Shown piece by piece: positions 17,611-26,928 of a stretch of DNA of 64,000 bases. The notes under the pieces were generated by a model that did no database searches, was not told where the DNA came from, and worked only from the letters and a program-made list of their open reading frames with translations. The DNA comes from Mariniblastus sp964414815 (GTDB lineage: Bacteria > Planctomycetota > Planctomycetia > Pirellulales > Pirellulaceae): positions 18,601 through 82,600 of the forward strand of contig CAYPXY010000016.1 in assembly GCA_964414815.1 (NCBI GenBank). Direction: 5' to 3'. The position numbers and the translations under genes were made by a program. Every line of letters begins with the position of its first letter. The stretch's first letter is position 1.

Positions 17611-18158
17611 CGCACCTCTTTGTGGGCTTAATCACATCGACTTCACTTGTGATTCGAGAACGTACAAGTACAATCAAGGTTCGATATTGATTATTGATCC
17701 TCAATCATGGCGTGCTGCAGAGGGCGCGCAAAAAGCGATATTGTCATCGCCAGAATCAATTTTCCTAGCTCAGCCAGCCAGCCAACGCGACTGCTTCTAA
17801 CGGGACGAAGGTTGCTCGATACGATGGTGAAGCCCCTCGCTTCCAAGTTGTTATCCAGCAGAAATCAACGTCTTCCTGAGGCCCTCGCACTCTTATTTAG
17901 TCAGCCCGCTTGAGTCGCCTGCATCCGTATCCGATTGCAGGAATCTTCGTCAGTATTCCACTGTGACTCAACCGAGAGGAGGTATTTCTCAACCCCAAGT
18001 ATTCCTGGGCTGATTCCCTGAATCGGCCTAAGTTGTCTGCTGCCTTCAAAGTGAAGGCCGACGGGCGTTTACGTTCCATTTTTCTGTGACTCCTTTTGTG
18101 GCGAATGTCGCTATGGAGTCACAACCCATTAAATCAGAATTGAAAGGCTTAAAAATAG
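17611..18158. other. Intergenic region with a palindrome upstream of the PEP-CTERM gene
   Basis: About 550 nt with no supported gene. Near its end is a 9-bp perfect inverted repeat, TGTGACTCC (18085-18093) and GGAGTCACA (18115-18123), enclosing a small hairpin GCGA-ATG-TCGC (18101-18111). It sits 36 nt before the next start and could be an operator or a repeat relic. The rest shows nothing recognisable. Confidence 0.5.
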
Positions 18159-18935
18159 ATGTTCAAAATGAAATTTGCTGCCATCAAGGCACTTGTATTA
18201 CTGGCGCTCGTCACGATGAACCACCGGGTGGTGGCGGATGTGATTGCCCCGACGGAAGACGTCATGACGTCCAGTTTCTTTTTTGCCCCGAACACGGTGC
18301 GGGGATATGTCGGTACGGGCGCTCCCGGTGAAGAAAATCGACCTACTTTCCGCGTCTCTACAGACGGAGCGTTTGGGCTGCCCGGCGCGGAGACAATCTA
18401 CCTACAGTTTTCTGCGGCGGATTTCACCAGCTACACCCAACCGGTCGCCAAGGCTGTATTAACCATGACCAGCACTCCAGGTGGACAAGGAGCAGATGCT
18501 TCATCGGACAATCCGTTCCTGGTATCGGCTCACGGCGTCAATTCGAATCCGTTTACGTCCATCATTGACGATACGAATCCTGGCGGCTCGATGAGTTGGT
18601 TCACCTTCTACAACAACGAGATTCTCGATGCTGCTCCTGACGCAAGTACGGTGGTTGCGGGATTTGGTGCGATTGAATTCAATGTGACTTCATTGGTCAA
18701 TAGTTGGATATCCGGCGCAAATGATCATTTCTATATGGCATTGACGGGCAAGAACGACACTTCGGGTGATCAATTCCTGCACGGATTCCTGAACAACAGC
18801 AACCTTGGGATTAGTAACCTGGGAGTCACCTACCTGACCGTTACAGCGGTTCCTGAACCAGGGTCCTGGACGGTATTGCTGTCCATCGGCAGTGTCATCG
18901 CTGCTCGGAGACGACGTACGGACATCAACGCCTGA
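18159..18935 (+). CDS. Secreted PEP-CTERM protein with a DNRLRE-like domain
   Basis: A 258-residue exported protein. N-terminal signal peptide (about 1-27, ending near VVADV). A beta-rich middle (VIAPTEDVMTSSFFFAPNTV; FNVTSLVNSWISGANDHFYM) resembles the DNRLRE/CBM-like fold found in planctomycete surface proteins. The C-terminal sorting tag is VPEPGSWTVLLSIGSVIAA followed by RRRR: the VPEP motif, a hydrophobic helix and a basic end, recognised and cut by an exosortase. No exosortase gene is in the window. Probably part of the cell surface or extracellular matrix. ATG 18159 or ATG 18168 could be the start. A strong terminator follows. Confidence 0.85.
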   Translation: MFKMKFAAIKALVLLALVTMNHRVVADVIAPTEDVMTSSFFFAPNTVRGYVGTGAPGEENRPTFRVSTDGAFGLPGAETIYLQFSAADFTSYTQPVAKAVLTMTSTPGGQGADASSDNPFLVSAHGVNSNPFTSIIDDTNPGGSMSWFTFYNNEILDAAPDASTVVAGFGAIEFNVTSLVNSWISGANDHFYMALTGKNDTSGDQFLHGFLNNSNLGISNLGVTYLTVTAVPEPGSWTVLLSIGSVIAARRRRTDINA

Positions 18936-18972
18936 CAGCCTGACAAGTGGTTTGCTACTGAATTCTCATCTA

Positions 18973-19008
18973 AACGGGGCCGTTAAAATGACGGCCCCGT
19001 TCTATTTC
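18973..19008. terminator. Bidirectional intrinsic terminator
   Basis: Perfect 11-bp stem AACGGGGCCGT (18973-18983) and ACGGCCCCGTT (18991-19001) with loop TAAAATG, followed by CTATTTCTT. It ends the PEP-CTERM transcript and could also serve the convergent rsmG gene. Confidence 0.85.
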
Positions 19009-19040
19009 TTAAGGACGTAGGGTCGCGAGAAGGTAGCCCG

Positions 19041-19673
19041 CTATCTCGATGCCTTGATCTGCAGAATCACGCTTTTCCAGTCAACACCTGGAACTTCGTA
19101 TTCTGCGACGACCCGTAAATCGCATCGCTTGAACAATCCCATTTCGTCGGCCCGGCGTTTCTCTTCCACCCAGTTGGGACCTTTGATCGCCAGCAACCTG
19201 CCAACCGCAGGCCACACGGGCTTGAACCACTGACCCAGTTTGTACAACGGACCTACCGCGCGGGCGGTGGTGTAGTCGAAACGAAAGTCCTCCAGCAGTT
19301 TTTCGGCGCGAGCCTGATAGATTTCAAGATCCAAATCGAGCTTCTCGGCGATCGTGTTCAGCGCCTGAGCCTTCTTGCCGACCGAATCGGTCAACGTGAC
19401 TTTCAGATCAGGCCTTAAAATCGCCAGCACCATGCCTGGGACTCCTCCCCCCGAGCCCACGTCGAGTACGCTCGTTCGAGTCGCAATGAGTTTGGATAAC
19501 TCGATCGTATCGAGCAGATCACGAGTGACAAATTTTTCGAAATCGGTATGCCGCGTCAGGTTGTGGACTTCGTTGAGCTCCCACAGGTGTTCGCAATAGT
19601 GCTTTAATTTCGGATAGACGTTGTCATCAACCGTGAGTTGGTACTGATGGATCGTTTGTTTCAATGAAGCCAT
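19041..19673 (-). CDS. rsmG: 16S rRNA (guanine527-N7)-methyltransferase RsmG/GidB
   Basis: Methylates N7 of G527 in 16S rRNA using S-adenosylmethionine. The SAM-binding motif is clear (SVLDVGSGGGVPGMVLAILR, about 68-87), followed by RPDLKVTLTDSVGKKAQALN, which is diagnostic for RsmG. The RAVGPLYKL segment fits the family pattern around the second active-site motif. The 210-residue length is typical. It stands alone here, not beside mnmG or parAB as in many bacteria. Confidence 0.93.
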   Translation of the reverse strand: MASLKQTIHQYQLTVDDNVYPKLKHYCEHLWELNEVHNLTRHTDFEKFVTRDLLDTIELSKLIATRTSVLDVGSGGGVPGMVLAILRPDLKVTLTDSVGKKAQALNTIAEKLDLDLEIYQARAEKLLEDFRFDYTTARAVGPLYKLGQWFKPVWPAVGRLLAIKGPNWVEEKRRADEMGLFKRCDLRVVAEYEVPGVDWKSVILQIKASR

Positions 19674-19986
19674 AAAGGAGTCTGGCAGGTAGTGGTTAGT
19701 TTTAGGCGACCGGCAGATAAAAACGTACCGTAGTGTAGGCGAGTCGCTCCGCGACTCGCAACCGAGCGCAATACTGCTTCGGTAAACTTTTATCTGCCGG
19801 TCGCCTTACAGGGCGATAGGTTGCCACAGAATCAGTTCGGTGGCAAGCAAAAGCAAGGCTGACAGGATACCAGATCGGCAGAGAGATGTGAGCTTTTTGG
19901 GAAACTTCCCTCCCCCTTTTTCCTGAAACGCCCATTTCGGATACCATGGGAGGCTGCTAATTCAACCCACTCAACTCGGAAAAAAT
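19674..19986. other. rsmG-prpD intergenic region
   Basis: This 313-nt divergent gap holds one palindromic element (19703-19807). Nothing else is recognisable. The promoters of rsmG and of the PrpD gene must lie on either side of the element. Confidence 0.6.
19703..19807. repeat. T-shaped palindromic element (MITE-like), about 105 bp
   Basis: Perfect 18-bp terminal arms: GGCGACCGGCAGATAAAA (19705-19722) and its reverse complement at 19788-19805. Pairing continues imperfectly inward to about 19730 and 19780. In the centre is a perfect 9-bp hairpin, GCGAGTCGC (19739-19747), loop TCC, GCGACTCGC (19751-19759). No open frame inside. The structure suits a small non-autonomous mobile or REP-type element. 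I recall similar GAGTCGC/GCGACTC palindromes scattered in planctomycete genomes, but this was not checked. Confidence 0.7.
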
Positions 19987-21411
19987 ATGGACTCGCTACT
20001 CACCGATCTTGCTCAATATGTTCACTCTTACGAAATCTCCAGCGACCTGGCGTACGAAACAGCCAGACATTGCTTGAAAGACAGTTTGGCATGCGGCTTT
20101 TTGGCGCTGGGCTATCCCCAATGCCGAAAAATGCTCGGCCCGGTCGTGCCCGGCGCTACGTTCGAAGGCGGTTGCCGAGTCCCCGGCACAAATCTGGAGC
20201 TGGATCCGGTTAAAGCGGCGTTTGATATCGGCACGCTGGTTCGCTGGCTCGATTTCAACGATACCTGGTTGGCTGCTGAATGGGGGCATCCGTCGGACAA
20301 CCTCGGCGCGATCCTGGCGGTTGCCGATTACCAGAACCGAGTCGCTCGAGTTGACTTGACCGTTCGCGATGTGTTAACCGCAATGATCAAGGCGCATGAG
20401 ATTCAGGGAATTCTGGCACTCAATAATTCATTCAATCGCGTTGGACTCGATCACGTACTGCTGGTACGCATTGCCAGTACTGCGGTGGCCGCGAAAGGGC
20501 TGGGCTGTGATTTTGATCAAACGGTCAACGCCATTTCCAACGCCTGGATCGACGGCGGAGCGCTTCGCACCTATCGTCACGCTCCGAACACGGGCTCGCG
20601 AAAAAGTTGGGCTGCCGGAGATGCCACCAGTAGAGCGGTACGGTTGGCGCTGATCGCGCGAAACGGAGAAATGGGCTATGCATCCGCATTGTCAGCCCCG
20701 AAATGGGGTTTTCAGGATGTGTTGTTCGGCAGTAATCCAGTCACTTTGGCTCGCCCACTCGGCAGCTATGTGATGGAAAACGTGCTGTTCAAGATTTCTT
20801 TTCCAGCAGAGTTCCATGCCCAAACCGCCGTCGAATGCGCGATCGCGCTGCATCCTCAGTTGCGGGAACGTTTTGACGAGATTGAACGAATTGAAATGGA
20901 AACGCAGGAACCCGCGATTCGGATCATCGACAAACAAGGTCCACTGAAAAATTTTGCGGACCGGGATCACTGTCTTCAGTACATGGCCGCCGTTGGATTG
21001 ATCTTTGGCCGCTTGAACGCTAAACATTACACCGATGAAGTGGCCGCAGATCCGCAAATCGACCGCCTGCGCAGCAAAATGGTGGTCAGGGAAAATCCGA
21101 CTTATACGAAAGAATATTACGATCTTGACAAACGGGCGATCGGCAACAGCATCCAGGTGTTCTTCAGCGATGGATCAAAAACGGAAAAGATCGAATGCCA
21201 TTATCCTGTGGGCCATCGCTTCCGCCGCGAGGAGGGAATCCCATTGCTCGAAGAGAAGTTTGTCAACAGCTTGAGTGGTGTATTTGACTTCGATCAGATC
21301 GAGGAAATCGTGTCCTGTTTCGAAAATCCTGACCTGGACGATATGCCGGTCAGCCAGTTCATGGAAACGTTCGTCACGCCAGAAGAACCCCTCAGCTCAA
21401 TGCTGGCCTAG
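19987..21411 (+). CDS. prpD: MmgE/PrpD family protein (2-methylcitrate dehydratase-like)
   Basis: A 474-residue protein with the PrpD fold: an N-terminal all-helical half (HCLKDSLACGFLALGYPQCR; VRWLDFNDTWLAAEWGHPSD followed by NLGAILAVADY) and a smaller C-terminal alpha/beta half (LFKISFPAEFHAQTAVECAI). In the methylcitrate cycle the enzyme dehydrates 2-methylcitrate to 2-methyl-cis-aconitate. Length is close to E. coli PrpD (483). No prpB or prpC neighbours are present, so another hydro-lyase reaction of the MmgE/PrpD superfamily is possible. The stop lies 4 nt from the convergent hmuV stop. Confidence 0.85.
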   Translation: MDSLLTDLAQYVHSYEISSDLAYETARHCLKDSLACGFLALGYPQCRKMLGPVVPGATFEGGCRVPGTNLELDPVKAAFDIGTLVRWLDFNDTWLAAEWGHPSDNLGAILAVADYQNRVARVDLTVRDVLTAMIKAHEIQGILALNNSFNRVGLDHVLLVRIASTAVAAKGLGCDFDQTVNAISNAWIDGGALRTYRHAPNTGSRKSWAAGDATSRAVRLALIARNGEMGYASALSAPKWGFQDVLFGSNPVTLARPLGSYVMENVLFKISFPAEFHAQTAVECAIALHPQLRERFDEIERIEMETQEPAIRIIDKQGPLKNFADRDHCLQYMAAVGLIFGRLNAKHYTDEVAADPQIDRLRSKMVVRENPTYTKEYYDLDKRAIGNSIQVFFSDGSKTEKIECHYPVGHRFRREEGIPLLEEKFVNSLSGVFDFDQIEEIVSCFENPDLDDMPVSQFMETFVTPEEPLSSMLA

Positions 21412-21414
21412 ACG

Positions 21415-22182
21415 TCACGCTTCCCGAGGGTCGTCGCTCACGATGAGCGGAGTTCCGCGTGTCGGGTGGTCGATGACCAGTACGGGTTGACCGTAAACCG
21501 ACTCGATGGTTTCTTGCTGAAGCACCTCGCGTGGCGTGCCATCGGCTACTACGCGGCCGTGCGACAACATCACCATGCGGTGCGCGTAGGCGGCCGCCAG
21601 GTTCAGATCGTGCAGCACCGCGATCACGCAAGCATCCGCATCCGCCAGCCTCCTCAGACCTCGGAGCAGCTTTTCTTGATGATACAAATCAAGTGCAGCG
21701 GTGGGTTCATCCAGTAGAATCACGGGCGTGTCCTGCGCAAGGACGCGCGCGAATGCCGTCCTCGAAGCCTCGCCTCCCGAGAGCGTCTGTATGTTGCGGC
21801 TTTCGAACTCGGTGACGTCTGCCTGAACCATCGCTTCGACGACCAGACGGTCATCCACTTCAGGGGCTGGAGGGTGCGGCAATCGTCCCATCGCCACGAC
21901 TTCACGGACACTGAAGGCAAATCGCACCGCATGGTCTTGTGTCAGCACGGCACGAACGCGTGCCAGCGGCTTTGTTTTCCAATCCTGGAGTGTCGTTCCC
22001 GCCAACGTAACGTGCGCCCTACAACCCGCAAGATCACCAGCCAACGCCGCGACCAGCGTCGACTTGCCCGCACCGTTGGGGCCGACCAGCACATTGAGTG
22101 TTCCTCGCGCAAAACGAAGGCTGATCGCATCCAGAATCGTCTTGCCATCCATTCGAACGGTTGCGTTTTCGATCGTCAACAT
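21415..22182 (-). CDS. hmuV: Heme/siderophore ABC transporter ATP-binding protein (HmuV-like)
   Basis: ATPase of a type II metal-chelate importer. Walker A GPNGAGKST, signature LSGGE, Walker B VILLDEPTAALD and the H-loop VLHDLN are all intact. ATG 22182 gives 255 residues beginning MLTIENATVR, the normal start of HmuV/FecE-type ATPases; the open frame extends to 22248 without support. It is the last gene of the uptake operon, 26 nt after the permease. Substrate cannot be told from the ATPase; see the binding protein. Confidence 0.92.
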   Translation of the reverse strand: MLTIENATVRMDGKTILDAISLRFARGTLNVLVGPNGAGKSTLVAALAGDLAGCRAHVTLAGTTLQDWKTKPLARVRAVLTQDHAVRFAFSVREVVAMGRLPHPPAPEVDDRLVVEAMVQADVTEFESRNIQTLSGGEASRTAFARVLAQDTPVILLDEPTAALDLYHQEKLLRGLRRLADADACVIAVLHDLNLAAAYAHRMVMLSHGRVVADGTPREVLQQETIESVYGQPVLVIDHPTRGTPLIVSDDPREA

Positions 22183-22208
22183 GTTGTTTCTAACGTTATC
22201 CCTTCGGC

Positions 22209-23285
22209 CTAGCGTACGCCTGCCCGTTGCCGCTGCATGATCATCCACAGAAAAAAAGGAGCACCGAGTGCGGACAAGAACAGTCCCAACGGAATCTCTG
22301 AAGGAGGATTCAAACTTCGCGCCGCAGTGTCAGCAACGACCACCAACAATCCGCCCGTGATACCCGACAGGGGCAACAGCCAACGGTGCCCTGGACCGGC
22401 CAGCAAACGCGCGAAATGCGGTACCACCAGGCCGACAAAGCCGACCGAACCGGCAAAGGCGACTGCCGAACCGACCAGCAGCGCACAAACCGCAACTAAC
22501 CCCGCGCGGGTACGCGACACATCGAGACCGAGATGCCGAGCCTGACGTTCTCCCAACGCGAGCATATCCAAGGGAGTTGCCAAGGACCGGAGGGCAATGG
22601 CCCCCACGATAAATGCTGGTACGGCAGCAACCAGTACGCTCCAACTGGTGTGCGCCAGGGAGCCCATTTGCCAGAATACCAACGATTGCAATTCGCGGTC
22701 ATCGGCGGTGTATGTAAATAGGCCGATACCGGAAGAGCAGGCCGCACCGATCGCGATTCCAACGAGCAGCAAAGTGGCCGTTCCAGATTCGCGTCCAGCA
22801 TGTGCCAGCAGATAGATCAGTGTCGTCGCCAATCCTCCTCCAACGAAGGCAGCCAGCGGAATGGTCCACTGACCCAAAGCGTTGATGCCAAGCACGATCG
22901 CCGTGACCGCCCCGAGCGCCGCGCCGTTGGTCACACCAATGATTCCAGGATCCGCGAGCGGGTTGCCAAAGAGTCCTTGTAATCCCGCTCCGGCCATGGC
23001 CAGCGACGCTCCCACCAATACGGCCAGCAAGGCGCGCGGAACTCGCAAGTTCCATACCACGGAAATGTCCCGCTGGGTCAAACTACCGATATCGACGAAA
23101 CCAAATTTTGCGGCGAAAACGTGCAGTACCGTCCCTGGAGCGATCTTCAGCGGTCCCACGGCAAACGAGAGTACGATGACGACGACCAGCAAGATCGACA
23201 TCCCGATCACGAGCAGCCTACCGTTGCGACGATGCACGGCAAGCCCCACCGAGGTGGACATCGCATCGACGACACCCCGGCTCAT
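22209..23285 (-). CDS. hmuU: FecCD-family permease of the heme/siderophore ABC transporter (HmuU-like)
   Basis: Integral membrane subunit with about ten helices. The FecCD hallmark is clear: LRVPRALLAVLVGASLAMAG, then LQGLFGNPLADPGIIGVTNGA. A later helix pair (VGSAVAFAGSVGFVGLVVPH) is also typical. ATG 23285 overlaps the hmuT stop (ATGA), which sets the start over the longer open frame to 23348. The usual partner is a periplasmic binding protein of the HmuT/BtuF/FepB class. Confidence 0.92.
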   Translation of the reverse strand: MSRGVVDAMSTSVGLAVHRRNGRLLVIGMSILLVVVIVLSFAVGPLKIAPGTVLHVFAAKFGFVDIGSLTQRDISVVWNLRVPRALLAVLVGASLAMAGAGLQGLFGNPLADPGIIGVTNGAALGAVTAIVLGINALGQWTIPLAAFVGGGLATTLIYLLAHAGRESGTATLLLVGIAIGAACSSGIGLFTYTADDRELQSLVFWQMGSLAHTSWSVLVAAVPAFIVGAIALRSLATPLDMLALGERQARHLGLDVSRTRAGLVAVCALLVGSAVAFAGSVGFVGLVVPHFARLLAGPGHRWLLPLSGITGGLLVVVADTAARSLNPPSEIPLGLFLSALGAPFFLWMIMQRQRAGVR

Positions 23286-24349
23286 GGGCTCGGTTCGGTA
23301 GCGAGTTCCGACAAGGCTTCGGCCAAGGCAATGGCACCGGTTCCACAAGAAATGCTGGTGACCTTGAGTTGTAAATCAGGCATCACCCAAACTCGGTTGG
23401 CAACGCCCGCAGGAGTGTCTTTTAACGAAGGGTACGCTTTCCACAGTCCATTCTCACCTCCGAAGAAGTCCAGGTCATTATCGCTCACCAAGATGACCTC
23501 CGGGGCGGTCCCTACAACGCCTTCGTTGCTCAATTGTGAATAATTAGAAACCTTGGCCTCATCACCCACGTTGATGCCACCGGCGAGGCGGACCAACTCT
23601 GCGGCCACCGTGTCTGCTCCCGCTACCGTTGGGGCTCCTCCACCCCCGGTCGCTGAAAGTACGATCACTCGTGGCTTGCGTGCGTGTTTTGCGGCGATCG
23701 CAGTCGCTTGATCAAGCTGTTGCTGAACGAGCGCTGCCAATTGCTGTCCCTCCTGGGCGTACCCAAATACGGCGGCAATCTTACGGACCTTCTCCGGTGC
23801 AGGCTGTAGTTCATCGACAATCACCATGGCCGAACCTGCATCGCGCAGTGGCTCGGCCAACTTACCATGTCTTCGTAAACTATTGCCGACGAACAGCGTG
23901 CCTTCGAGACTGAGTATCCCCTCGATCCCCGTGGTCCGGTTGAATAGAAAATGATGCGGCGCCTGGCGACCGGCTTCGGTGATGGTACTGGTCGGAGCCG
24001 CGTAGACATGCTCGCTAAGCCCCAAGACCTCCATGACCGCAATGATATCATCGTTACCGACGATCGTTCGGCTGGTATCTGTGATTGTGACATCGACACC
24101 GTCATCCGAGCGCACCGTCACGGGCAGATTTTGGGATGCGTGGGGCATACTCGGCACCTCGGTACCGGCAACACGACGCCAATCGGCGGGAATCGAAGTG
24201 GCGGTGGCCGCCAGTGAGTCACCGCCAGATGCCGTAGAGGCATTTTCCTCTCGATCACTGGAAGGCGGCAGGGAACGAGTGCAGCCGGTAGTCATCAACA
24301 CGAATACGATCCCGAGGACACCGATCAAAGCCAATTGAAAACGAATCAT
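23282..24349 (-). CDS. hmuT: Periplasmic heme/Fe-chelate-binding lipoprotein (HmuT-like)
   Basis: Lipoprotein with a type II signal peptide (lipobox VLMTTGC near residue 23) and a helical-backbone periplasmic-binding fold (about 60-350). Recognisable segments are SRTIVGNDDIIAVMEVLGLS, SLEGTLFVGNSLRRHGKLAE and GVVGTAPEVILVSDNDLDFF. This resembles HmuT (heme) more than FepB (ferric enterobactin), yet the locus encodes a catecholate siderophore, so the real ligand is open. It lies 4 nt after the propeller gene and overlaps hmuU, so all belong to one operon. Confidence 0.88.
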   Translation of the reverse strand: MIRFQLALIGVLGIVFVLMTTGCTRSLPPSSDREENASTASGGDSLAATATSIPADWRRVAGTEVPSMPHASQNLPVTVRSDDGVDVTITDTSRTIVGNDDIIAVMEVLGLSEHVYAAPTSTITEAGRQAPHHFLFNRTTGIEGILSLEGTLFVGNSLRRHGKLAEPLRDAGSAMVIVDELQPAPEKVRKIAAVFGYAQEGQQLAALVQQQLDQATAIAAKHARKPRVIVLSATGGGGAPTVAGADTVAAELVRLAGGINVGDEAKVSNYSQLSNEGVVGTAPEVILVSDNDLDFFGGENGLWKAYPSLKDTPAGVANRVWVMPDLQLKVTSISCGTGAIALAEALSELATEPSP

Positions 24350-24353
24350 GAAA

Positions 24354-25494
24354 TTATTCTGCTTTCAGCGTGATGCGGCTGATCCGGTCTCCCTTGGCGT
24401 CGTCTTCGCCCCTGGATTTGTTGACCGCGAAAATGTTCCCCTTACCATCTTCCTGGAGATGGTTCGGGAAGGAGCCACCGTCGAGGTTGGCAACCAATTC
24501 TCCGTTGCCGTCCACGACCGCCACCGTGCCGGCACCTCGGCAACTGACAAACGCCAGTTTCGATGCCGGTTCGTAAGCCACATTTAAGGCACCAGCACCG
24601 ACGAACACATCGTGGACCACTTGGCCCGCTTCCGGATCGACAATCAACAAGTTGCCAGTACCCTGATTGGCAATCAGGATTCGCTTGTTGGCGGAGTCAA
24701 ATGCGACACCCGACGCTCGGTCCGCGTTCGGCACCGCAAATATCTTATCGACGTTGCCTTCGGCGAGATCGACAATCGCAACTTCGCTGGTGCGCAAGCT
24801 GGTCGTATACAATTTGCCGGTCTCTTGGTCGAGATGCAAACTCATCGGCAAGAACGTTCCTTCCTCAGCACCCGACTTCAGTTCGATCGGGGGCAAGGGG
24901 TCGAGGGTTTGGGTATCGAAAACGACCAGGAACGGATCACGGCCCGAAACGTAGGCCCTGCCTCGCTTCGTGTCTACGATGACATCGCGCGGATGAGCGA
25001 CCGTTCCCCCTCTCGAATTGCTTGATGAGCGACAAGTCCGATTGGCTGTAGACCGCGACGGACCCGACTCGAGTGTTGGTCACCCAAACCGTACCGTTTT
25101 CGTCATCCACGCCAATGCCATAGGCCGCATACACAACGCCCTCATCATTGTCGGGAGTTCTTTCGAGCTTTACTCGGGCCAGGATTTCGAGTGTCTTGGG
25201 ATCGACTTTGACAAGTTCCGATTGGGCGACCTGCCGACCGAACGCGGAAGTCACGAACAACGTGTCGTGCTTGGCGCCGTAGTCGACCTGATACAGCCCC
25301 GGCACGAGTGACTTCGAGACGACCTCAAAGCGATCTTGTCCTTTGAGTTCAAGCGTTGGCAACTCAGGCTGGGCCGGTCGGCCAGTGCCACCTTCGGTAC
25401 GCTGGGCTTCCGCCTGGCTTACAAGCATCAGCAGAGCAAATGCCGCTGCGATCAACGAAATTCGCATTTCATATTTATGCATAAAACTTAACAT
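24354..25494 (-). pseudogene. YncE-like periplasmic beta-propeller, split by a one-base frameshift
   Basis: Two open pieces (24354-24896 and 24937-25494) form one protein in different frames. The first ends its coherent sequence at SQSDLSLIKQFERG; shifting one base at a run of five C on the plus strand (25006-25010) continues as TVAHPRDVIVDTKRGRAYVS and on to the second piece. The total span is 1141 nt (3n+1), consistent with one inserted base. The rest reads as a secreted seven-bladed propeller (signal MRISLIAAAFALLMLVSQAEA; repeated blades such as GVAFDSANKRILIANQGTGN). Both halves look undamaged otherwise, so sequencing error, recent mutation or slippage are all possible. YncE in E. coli is iron-regulated, which fits this operon. 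Confidence 0.82.
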
Positions 25495-25584
25495 TTTTAA
25501 ATATCCTCAAATCTAAAAGTAAATCCACCTACTGACCGTAGGGGGATGTGAAAATGGAAAATTAACCCCACCTTGTTTTCAATG

Positions 25585-26580
25585 CTACGGAATCCCTCCC
25601 GGACTTGGAGTATCGCTCCGATCTGCTACTCCGGTGATGTCGTGCAGGGCTGCCATCAATGAGGCCCGAAACATGGGGCCATGACCTAGCCCTGGAAATT
25701 CCCGGTAACTTACGTCCAATCCGGGAACTTGTTTCAACTTCTCTGCCAATTGCATCGCTGCATCGGGCGGTGCGGCCTGAATGCGTTCCAGATGGGCCAC
25801 GACGCGAGGATTGGTCAGGTCTCTCGGTCCGCGATCACCGACTCGTTCGGCGCCCCCTAGATGGATTACGATCCGCACGGAGCGACCCGCGTTATGAGTG
25901 ACAAATCGCTCGGCTTCCTTTACTGCGTAGGCTTGGCCCCACCACATCGAAGGACTACCGGACACGTAGGTTTGGAAGGCACCTGTACGGGTAAAGAATG
26001 TATGCAACGCAAACAGTCCACCGAGCGAATGCGCCCAAAGCGTTTGCTGCTTGGGGTCAAGACGTACCCGATCATCAACTTGCGGGCGAATTTTTCGTTC
26101 GATGATTTCCAGGAATGCGTCTGCGCCCCCCGTAAGGTCATAGGGCTGCTTTCCGTAGTCTTCGGCGGGAGTGAGTGAGGGGGTGTAGTCGCGATTGCGG
26201 GCCTCAGAATCAATCCGCAATTGGTTGTCGTACCCAATGAATATCAACACCTGTGGCGGATTCTGAGCCGCCAGTTCTTTGAGAAGCGCATCGTCGAATT
26301 CTTGCAGTGCTGCGTTACCGTCAAGCATCCAAAACGAAGGGAAACCAGTCGATGGAGCGGTGGTTTTGGGGATGCCAACATGGACTCGCCACGTTCGCTG
26401 AGCATCGCCACTGCTGACCGTGAACCGCTCGAAACGGTAGTGGGACGAGTCGCTCTCGGCAACCGTTTTACCAATGGTTTGCAGGGGATTTCGTTGCTGA
26501 GCCATTGCTGACGTCATCGGAAGAAACAGGCAACCAAGCGCAGACACGATTGCTATACTGGACCTGGCTGCAACTCCCAT
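25585..26580 (-). CDS. Periplasmic siderophore esterase, IroE/Fes-like alpha/beta hydrolase
   Basis: Secreted esterase of 331 residues predicted to cut the ester bonds of a DHB-serine siderophore. Signal peptide about 1-27 (ending TSAMA). The nucleophile elbow is WAHSLGGLF with Ser185, in the place of the GHSYGG motif of IroE. The terminal His is at about 300 in FPGLGHGPMF. ATG 26580 is chosen over the upstream ATG 26631 because GAGGAG precedes it by 7 nt. It is the first gene of the minus-strand uptake operon, 90 nt before the propeller gene, and is transcribed away from the biosynthetic operon. General esterase activity on another substrate cannot be excluded, but the neighbours argue for siderophore release. 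Confidence 0.85.
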   Translation of the reverse strand: MGVAARSSIAIVSALGCLFLPMTSAMAQQRNPLQTIGKTVAESDSSHYRFERFTVSSGDAQRTWRVHVGIPKTTAPSTGFPSFWMLDGNAALQEFDDALLKELAAQNPPQVLIFIGYDNQLRIDSEARNRDYTPSLTPAEDYGKQPYDLTGGADAFLEIIERKIRPQVDDRVRLDPKQQTLWAHSLGGLFALHTFFTRTGAFQTYVSGSPSMWWGQAYAVKEAERFVTHNAGRSVRIVIHLGGAERVGDRGPRDLTNPRVVAHLERIQAAPPDAAMQLAEKLKQVPGLDVSYREFPGLGHGPMFRASLMAALHDITGVADRSDTPSPGGIP

Positions 26581-26705
26581 GAAATGGCTCCTCGAACGGA
26601 TTGACTGACATCGATACTTCAAGGGCAACATGTTGAAAAATCCGATAGGAACTTTTAAAAAATACCTTCTTGCTCCATGTGCAGGACACTTGGAGTCATT
26701 TCGTT

Positions 26706-26730
26706 ATTGATAATGAGACTTGGTATCAAT
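26706..26730 (-). promoter_or_regulatory. Fur-box-like operator upstream of the esterase/uptake operon
   Basis: Palindrome ATTGATA-N11-TATCAAT. The plus strand reads TTGATAATGAGA, which resembles one half of the classic Fur box (GATAATGATAATCATTATC). It lies about 130 nt upstream of the esterase start. Read on the minus strand it contains ATTGATA-N4-GTCTCA, which recurs in the same register upstream of the exporter gene. Confidence 0.55.
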
Positions 26731-26841
26731 TTCGTGAATACCCATGATAGCTCTAGCAATTTTGGCTTGTCAACTCCCCTCTAAAATACAATTAACAATA
26801 ATATAAGAGTGATGCGCAGGGCTGGGCTTTCAAAAAAAATG

Positions 26842-26928
26842 CTACCGGTTTTTAACCGGTAGATCGTTACCTTTTACCTGACAACAGACGCCAGAAAAAA
26901 ACAGATGCCTCCGGATTTCATCCGGAGG
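26842..26928. repeat. Two short intergenic hairpins
   Basis: CTACCGGTT-TTT-AACCGGTAG (26842-26862) and CCTCCGGAT-TTC-ATCCGGAGG (26908-26928). Each has a 9-bp perfect stem and a 3-nt loop. The second is followed by GAGCTTCGCCTCC, which can re-pair with its right arm. Neither is followed by a T-run. Confidence 0.55.
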
